A DNA stretch of 64,000 bases from Ochromonas danica (taxonomy: Eukaryota; Sar; Chrysophyceae; Chromulinales; Chromulinaceae). This document shows, piece by piece, positions 58,001 to 64,000 of the stretch (the stretch's first letter is position 1; every line of letters begins with the position of its first letter). The stretch spans positions 310,001 to 374,000 of the forward strand of contig VKHL01000002.1 in the NCBI GenBank assembly GCA_015146655.1. Direction: 5' to 3'. Made by a program: the position numbers and the translations under genes. The notes beneath the pieces are model-generated. The model saw only the letters and a program-made list of their open reading frames with translations, searched no databases and was not told the origin of the DNA.

Positions 58001-61000
58001 GTTATGGCTGTTGGGACTGAGCGGGAAATCCCTTTGCAAATCAGCAATATTGGTGAAAATCCTTTGGTCTATTTTATTAATCGCTTAGATGACCAACTGG
58101 GTATTTCTGTTGAACCATGGGAGGGAATTCTTATGCCTGGAGAAAAGAGTGATATCACGGTCAAAATAATTCCTAAAGCTCCTCGAAGCTATGATAATGA
58201 GGTTATAACCGCTAAAATTCGTGGAGGTAAAAACGTTGTCGTGAAACTAAACGGTTCTTCAATTATCCCAGATGTGGATTTAGAGCCAACGGTAATTGAT
58301 TTTGGGACTATCCCGGTGGGCAGAATTAGTAAAGCTAATGTCATTCTCAGGAATAGTAGTCCTATCACGGCAACATTGTTACTAGACTTGAGTAGATACC
58401 CTGATTTTTTCCCGCGCTTGACGCAGACAATTGAAGATGGTGACTTGATAGCTCTTGAAATGGGAGAGATGAGTCCCATGCAAGAGGATGAAGCTGGTAA
58501 TCAGATACTATTGTTGAACAATGATTCTCAGAATTTGGATTCTTTGGAGAGTAATAATAATAATAATAATAATGATAAAAGAAAGCGCAAGAAGGTTGTC
58601 AACAATACCTGGAAAATAATATTGCAAGCCAATACAACTCTAAAGACTGAGTTAGTGTTCAAGCCGTCAACACCTAACAAGTACTCCTTTCGCCTTCCAT
58701 TGAATATGATGGGAATATCACAGGGACAGAAACTTGCGGCTGATGTCCGTGCTATTAGCGTGGCTTCGCTGCTGTCGGTATCCCAACTTGTCATCAACTT
58801 CAATGACCGAGTAGTTGCTAGAGATGCCCTGGCTCGGTCGTCTTATTTCCAAGAAGTTCAGATTACGAATATAAGTAGCCACGGAGTTAGTTTCAATGTA
58901 TCTGAAGATGTTGAACACTGTCAACAGTTAGACAACAGCAAAAGCAATCTTGCTGATAATGAATTGCCCAGTGATATTTTGGCCGAGAAGCAGCAGTATT
59001 TCTTTGTCTCGCCTTTGCGAGCAGATCTTTCAGCGGGGGCGACGCTAAAACTTCGTGTAACTTTCCAACCGCAAGAGAATGCCCTTTACCATAAAAAATT
59101 GCATTTGATTGTTAAGGGATGTGAAGCTGAGATCAATCCCTACCTCACCTTGCTGATCCTTGGAAGCGGTGTTTATCCTTTTATGACATTTTCATCTCCG
59201 AACATTAAGCTACCCACAGTTCCGTTAAATTTCACCAGCAGGGCAGTATTTACCATTTATAATAATGGCTACAATGCTCTTGATTTACGACATCGAGTAT
59301 CTCCAAACATAACCGTCCCCTTGGAGATCAGCTATCCTGACGGAAATCAACTTGGTATTATGATTGAAAAGGTCAGGGTGACTGTGTCTGTTAAAGTGGA
59401 CCAACCGGTGTCCTGGAATGGTAAGCTTGAGTTTTACGATCAAGATGGAGAGCGGTTTTACATAAGTATAAGTGGCTGCAGCGACAATTGTCTCTTAACG
59501 AATTACTCTTTTATCAAAGATTATTCCTCTGATTATGGATTTGTTGGACTTGACGGATATCCTGTGTCGTTTTTGCCTAACGCTCAAATCGCAGAACTTC
59601 GTGCTATTGAAGTCAAGAGAAAGGAAGAACTTCGTCGGTTGCGCTCGCTGGAGCGACAACGCATGGTAGAAATGGGCTCAAACAGTAAGGCGGAATCTTC
59701 TGAAGAAAATAAAACCAAGGAAAGCAAGACTAGTTCCCCTGGGACCAAAAAGAAAGCCAATGTAAAAGATAGCATAGCAGAAAATCTGTTGAATTCTCCT
59801 TATCCTTGTGGCATTGACTTGGATAAGCCTCGCCTAAATGACTCTGCTCTTCAGCAAAAGTTAATTGGTGTTGAAGCAACGTTCTTATTAAAGTGGTTGA
59901 ATAAGAACATTTGTCGTAAACCATTTGACCCTGACAGATTTCCATTATGTATACTGGAAACTAATGGAGAACTAGTTATCGATTGCATTGAATTAATGAG
60001 TGGGAAGAAGTTATCAAGTGTGAAACAAGCTGAAACCAGCAACGCCAGGCGTGGTTATAGCTTAAATAACAAAGGAGATTCTGGTGGTGGAAAGGTTTCT
60101 GTTAAGAGCAAGAATATAGCCAGAATCGATCGGCTTGTGATGAAATTGCAACATCTTATCAATTTTCTTATCTCCAATGGTGCTCTCTTAAGTCATGTCA
60201 GCCCTATAAATTTGTTGAATCTCGATGATTCACTGGTGATTCAAGAATACGAGCTGTTGCGTGACAAGTCCTTGAGGCTGACGCCCGCTCTGCTTGCCAG
60301 TAGGCGCGAGTTGTGGAGTAGCAGCTGGTTGGAAAATTCTCAGCTAAGTTGGTTGGAAGTAATGTACCAATCTGTAAAAGTATTTGTGCTGTCACGCTTG
60401 ACTTATAAGGAGTATTGTATTCTGCCCGGCGTGGTGTTGTCGAACAAGCCTGATCAACTAGGTAATCAACCTTCTGCAGTATCATCGTCCAAAGGCAAAA
60501 AGGGGTTGAAGATTCCTCCCGTTTCTATCCCGAAGGAATTAGAACCATCCAATGTTTATTCTCATGGTGAATCTATCTTATCCGCTTGGTGTTCTTATCA
60601 TATTCTTCACGCTGATGGATGCAAAGATTTTGGCGTTGAAGAGTTGAATCAAAATCAAGATGCACATCAGCTTCTCAGCTTTACTAAAAGAGTTATAGAT
60701 TTCGAGCGAACATTTGGCGACAGTTTTCATTTCTGTCAACTTGTTCATTCTCATATCACGGATATTACCATGAGAGGAGAACCCTTGAGTGGGTATACAA
60801 CATATGATAGAACACAGCAACAAAGTCAGTTATTCGAGATGTTTGAAGAGGCCTTGTCGTGCTATGAGATGGGGATAGATGGACTTCAAATGAACGACAT
60901 AATATCATCTGGCCGAAATATGCTTATGCTCTTGATTCATTTATACTTAGCTTTGCCCCATCGTATTCCAAAAGCTAAAGTTGAATTTGATGGGTTAGTT

Positions 61001-64000
61001 GGTGAGTCAATAGCGAAGAAAATTGAATTGAAGAATGGATCGAAAAAGCCATTGCTCTATAGGGTTCAGTTGAAAGGGAGCAGCGATTTTTCCTCTTCTT
61101 TGGAACAGCTCACTGTGGCTCCTGAAAGCTCTGCTGATCTTGTGATCACTTTAGTGCCAAGGTTTCTTAGCCCTGTTTCAGGGAAACTCTATTGCTGGAA
61201 TGTCCAGCAATCTGGCTATTCTTCTGGCACGCCTCTTTGTTTTGACTTGGTCTCAAAGGTGAAAGGCTTTAGACCCAGAGAGGTGTTCTCAAAATTGATC
61301 GCTCTGTATGATTTGGAGACATTTCAACTACCGATAAATAACCCCACGGATCAGGATGCTGTTTTCCAAGTTCGTATGGTCGTCAAGTTTAGTCCCAAGA
61401 CAATCGAAGATCTTTTGAGTGTCACTGAGAATATCAAGAAGAATGCTGCGCCTACGGCAAATTTTAAAGAGATTCCTACCCAGAAGCCTTCAAATCAAGA
61501 TGATTCCAATGAAATCTTTGCTGTTAGAAAGGAGTCTGGCGATCAATTGGGAGAAGACTGGGATGTTATTAATATGTTCGAGCAGCCATTTTGGTTTACT
61601 GACGACAGCATTGTGGTTCCAAAGCGATCAAGCAAACTGTTGTCGGTGTATGTTGTTCCTTTTATTCTTGGAAAATACCAGTGTGAAATTATCCTCGCCA
61701 ACGCTGAACTTGGTGAATTCTCTTTTCTGATCAATGCTGATATTAATATACCGAGGCCCAGTGAACGATTGGAAATCAACCTTCAACAGAATAAGAAGAC
61801 GAAGCTAAACTTGTCACTAAATTCTAAGAACATAGCCTTTGAAAAAGCTCTCGGTGTCATCACCGATATGCGCATAAAAAATGCGAACAAGCGAATTAAG
61901 GCCCGCAATTTGCTGCAGAATCAAATTAGCAGTACTGTTGTCAACGACGAGCTAGGATATTGTGAATTTGGATTGAGCTTTACTTTCCCTATATTTGAGT
62001 TTAAATCGAATGTGTTCTTGGTTTCTGAGTATATGAAAGTGCGAGCTAACACTGGCAATAATGGTGTCAATAAATACAAGAAGACCCTTCGATCATCTTT
62101 GGACGTTGTCAACGACGTTCAGCCAATAGGGACAACCGTTTCGTCAGAGGATTTAAATAAAGCGTTGTTATCTTTCTCGTCCGATCGGGCAGGGCAGTAC
62201 AAGACAATCGCTGTAATATTTGCTAAGGAGAATCGTCGAGACATCCGATGTTTGGAAGTAAACGTGACTTCTAAGCTAGCGGATGCAAAATTTCAAATTG
62301 ATTTTGTTGGACCTGCACGAAAAACAATTAATCAAGAGATTCCTGTTACTAATGACACCGATAAGGAGTGGAGGTTGAGTATAATCACAAGTGGATCTGG
62401 ACATTTTTCAGCGCCAAAGCAGCTTATAGTTCCTCCTTTCAATCGAGAAGTACTAGTTATAGGCTTCTACAGTGTCGTTCCCGGTACTTTTGAGGGAAGA
62501 GTTCTGTTTAAAAATGTCGAAAATGGAGACACTTTTGAATATGCGTTGAAAGGTATCAGTGAAGATCCTTTGGCTGAGGATCATTTGGTATTTCAATGCG
62601 CTGCAAGAGAGAAGGCTTCTTTCACTGTTCAACTTCCTAAGATTGGGGAGCTTTGTTCGAAAGGTCTGAGTAGGCTCACTTTTGAAGTGGAGACTGATTT
62701 GCCGTACGTCAATTGTGCTGATATTATTGAAGTTGGTTCCGAGGGGGCATCTTTTCCTGTCCATGTTATGTGTCCTTTAGGTGGCAGCATCTCAGGAATG
62801 ATATCGTTTAGAGACAGGAAGGATACTCAAGCTGCGGTGTGGTACACAGTTCAAATTGAAATTACTCCTCCAAAAGAGGAGAATCAGATCAGTGTTGAAG
62901 CTGTTGTTCGCAAAGCGGCAGCCATTTCCATAACATTGGACAATCCCACCAACGAGGAGCTGTTGCTGAATGTCATTCTACAAGGGGAGGGACTGTTAGG
63001 AACCCAGGAATTTGTTCTTCCACCCAATGATCGCAGCACCTATGAGCTGATTTATTCTCCTCTGCGAGTGGGCTCTCGCACTGGAAGAATCAGCTTTCTT
63101 AATGATCGTATCGGAGAGATCTGGTATAAGCTGTTACTAACTGCCACACCTGCACCCCCTGTGGAGTTGGGGCTTGTTGAGGCAATGTTAGGAACTACTA
63201 TTAGTGTTCCCGTTCTGATAGATAATCCTTTGCCTGAAGATGTGACCTTCCATGGTCGTACTGATGATGCCGCTCACTTCAGCGTTTCTCCTAATCCTGT
63301 TGTTCTCAAACCTTACACACAAGAAAGCGTCAATATTTGTTTCTCTCCTTCCACAATCTCGGAAATATTGCAATGTAACATCTACTTTGATTCTAAGCAG
63401 TTGGGTGAAATATCCTACATTCTGCAAGGAACAGGACTATTACCTGGTTTGATGACTGAGGTTGTTATTGAGAGTCCTCTAGATGAAATTTCGTCTCGAT
63501 CAGTGTCTTTTAAGAATCCTTTCAACTATCCGTTGCCTGTGGATGTTTCCCTTTCCACTGATGGCAATATTGATATCGAGGGAGTCGCTTTAAAGTCTGA
63601 TCTGCAGAACGGAGATGCATTCTCCTTGCTCGTTCGAAGAGGCGACGTTATTCTTAGTCCTAAAAGTATATTTAATATTCCAGTTGCATTTTCGCCCAAG
63701 AAGCTATCAGTCAGCAGAACGTCTTTGGTGGTAAGAGCAAGTGCTAGTGGTCGCCAGTTGACGTGGTGCTATCCAATAATAGGAACTCCTGAAGCCGGTG
63801 CTACTATTAATCTTCCCTCAATGAAGACCAAGAGTAAAACTTCTTTATTGAAAGAGCATGATCTCATTCTGAGCGGCATTGAACTGGAAGACTTAAATAG
63901 ATTAGGTTACGATGGAGATTTGGGGCGTATTAGCAATGAGTTCACTGTTGAACTGAACCCATCCTCTGATCTACAGTCCTTAGTGCAAAGGTCTTTCCGA
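55085..64000 (+). CDS. CFAP47: CFAP47-like ciliary central-apparatus protein (C-terminus off window)
   Basis: Four exons, 55085-57208, 57266-57638, 57694-57852 and 57918 to beyond 64000, join in phase through 55-65-nt introns; 2,913 residues are in the window. The start is the first ATG (MIKTASGGKL). The protein is a chain of immunoglobulin-like ASH/MSP-type domains: units open with a [VL]-x-F-G-x-[IV]-x-V-G strand (VIDFGTIPVGRISKANVILR, then N-S-S-P) and carry N-x-[ST]-x-x-P motifs. Around residues 1760-1900 a calponin-homology-like helical region follows (SHGESILSAWCSYHILHADG to MLMLLIHLYLALP), a combination found in CFAP47. CFAP47 is part of the central pair apparatus of motile cilia. A HYDIN-type relative is the alternative. 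A short Asn run comes from an AAT microsatellite near 58549-58573. Confidence 0.85.

Overview
This window is nuclear DNA from a compact, intron-poor eukaryote. Genes sit 4 to about 400 bp apart on both strands, often as head-to-head or tail-to-tail pairs. Introns are tiny: the 24 I could place are about 49-80 nt with GT-AG ends, except one GC-AG intron. The host has motile cilia (a CFAP47-like central-apparatus protein), cytoplasmic dynein, mitochondria (GrpE), and probably a plastid (a signal-peptide protein resembling the cyanobacterial/plastid DUF3082 family). A giant surface-type protein made of PA14, filamin-like and fibronectin III modules also fits a flagellate alga or related protist. 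A stramenopile is my best guess, not a demonstrated assignment.

Layout. Positions 1-24591 (minus) are one giant secreted or surface protein: at least 8,135 residues lie in the window, and the C-terminus is off the left edge. Positions 25015-26965 are a DNA transposon-like element with 18-bp terminal inverted repeats and a transposase-like gene that seems to lack its catalytic core. Positions 28154-46061 hold ZNRD2-like, PH-domain, cytoplasmic dynein intermediate chain, an unknown protein, an EF-hand protein, PheRS alpha, a plastid-type membrane protein, GrpE, RCL1, an ARM-repeat protein preceded by a 170-bp foldback element, and a FERM protein. Positions 46066-50299 hold an unrecognised helical protein and a CNOT4-type RING/RRM ubiquitin ligase. 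Positions 50510-54885 (minus) encode a probably myristoylated protein with two PhoD-like regions. Positions 55085-64000 encode a CFAP47-like protein that runs off the right edge.

Most genes are housekeeping: tRNA charging, mitochondrial protein import, 18S rRNA processing, mRNA decay and microtubule transport. They do not form one pathway. The least explained object is the giant protein. It carries about thirty copies of a repeat I cannot assign to a named family (signature A-L-E-x-L-x-x-I-G-x-V ... W-x-V-T-F ... G-x-L-P-L-L), interleaved with PA14, filamin-like and Fn3 modules, and its last visible coding exon is over 21.7 kb without an intron.
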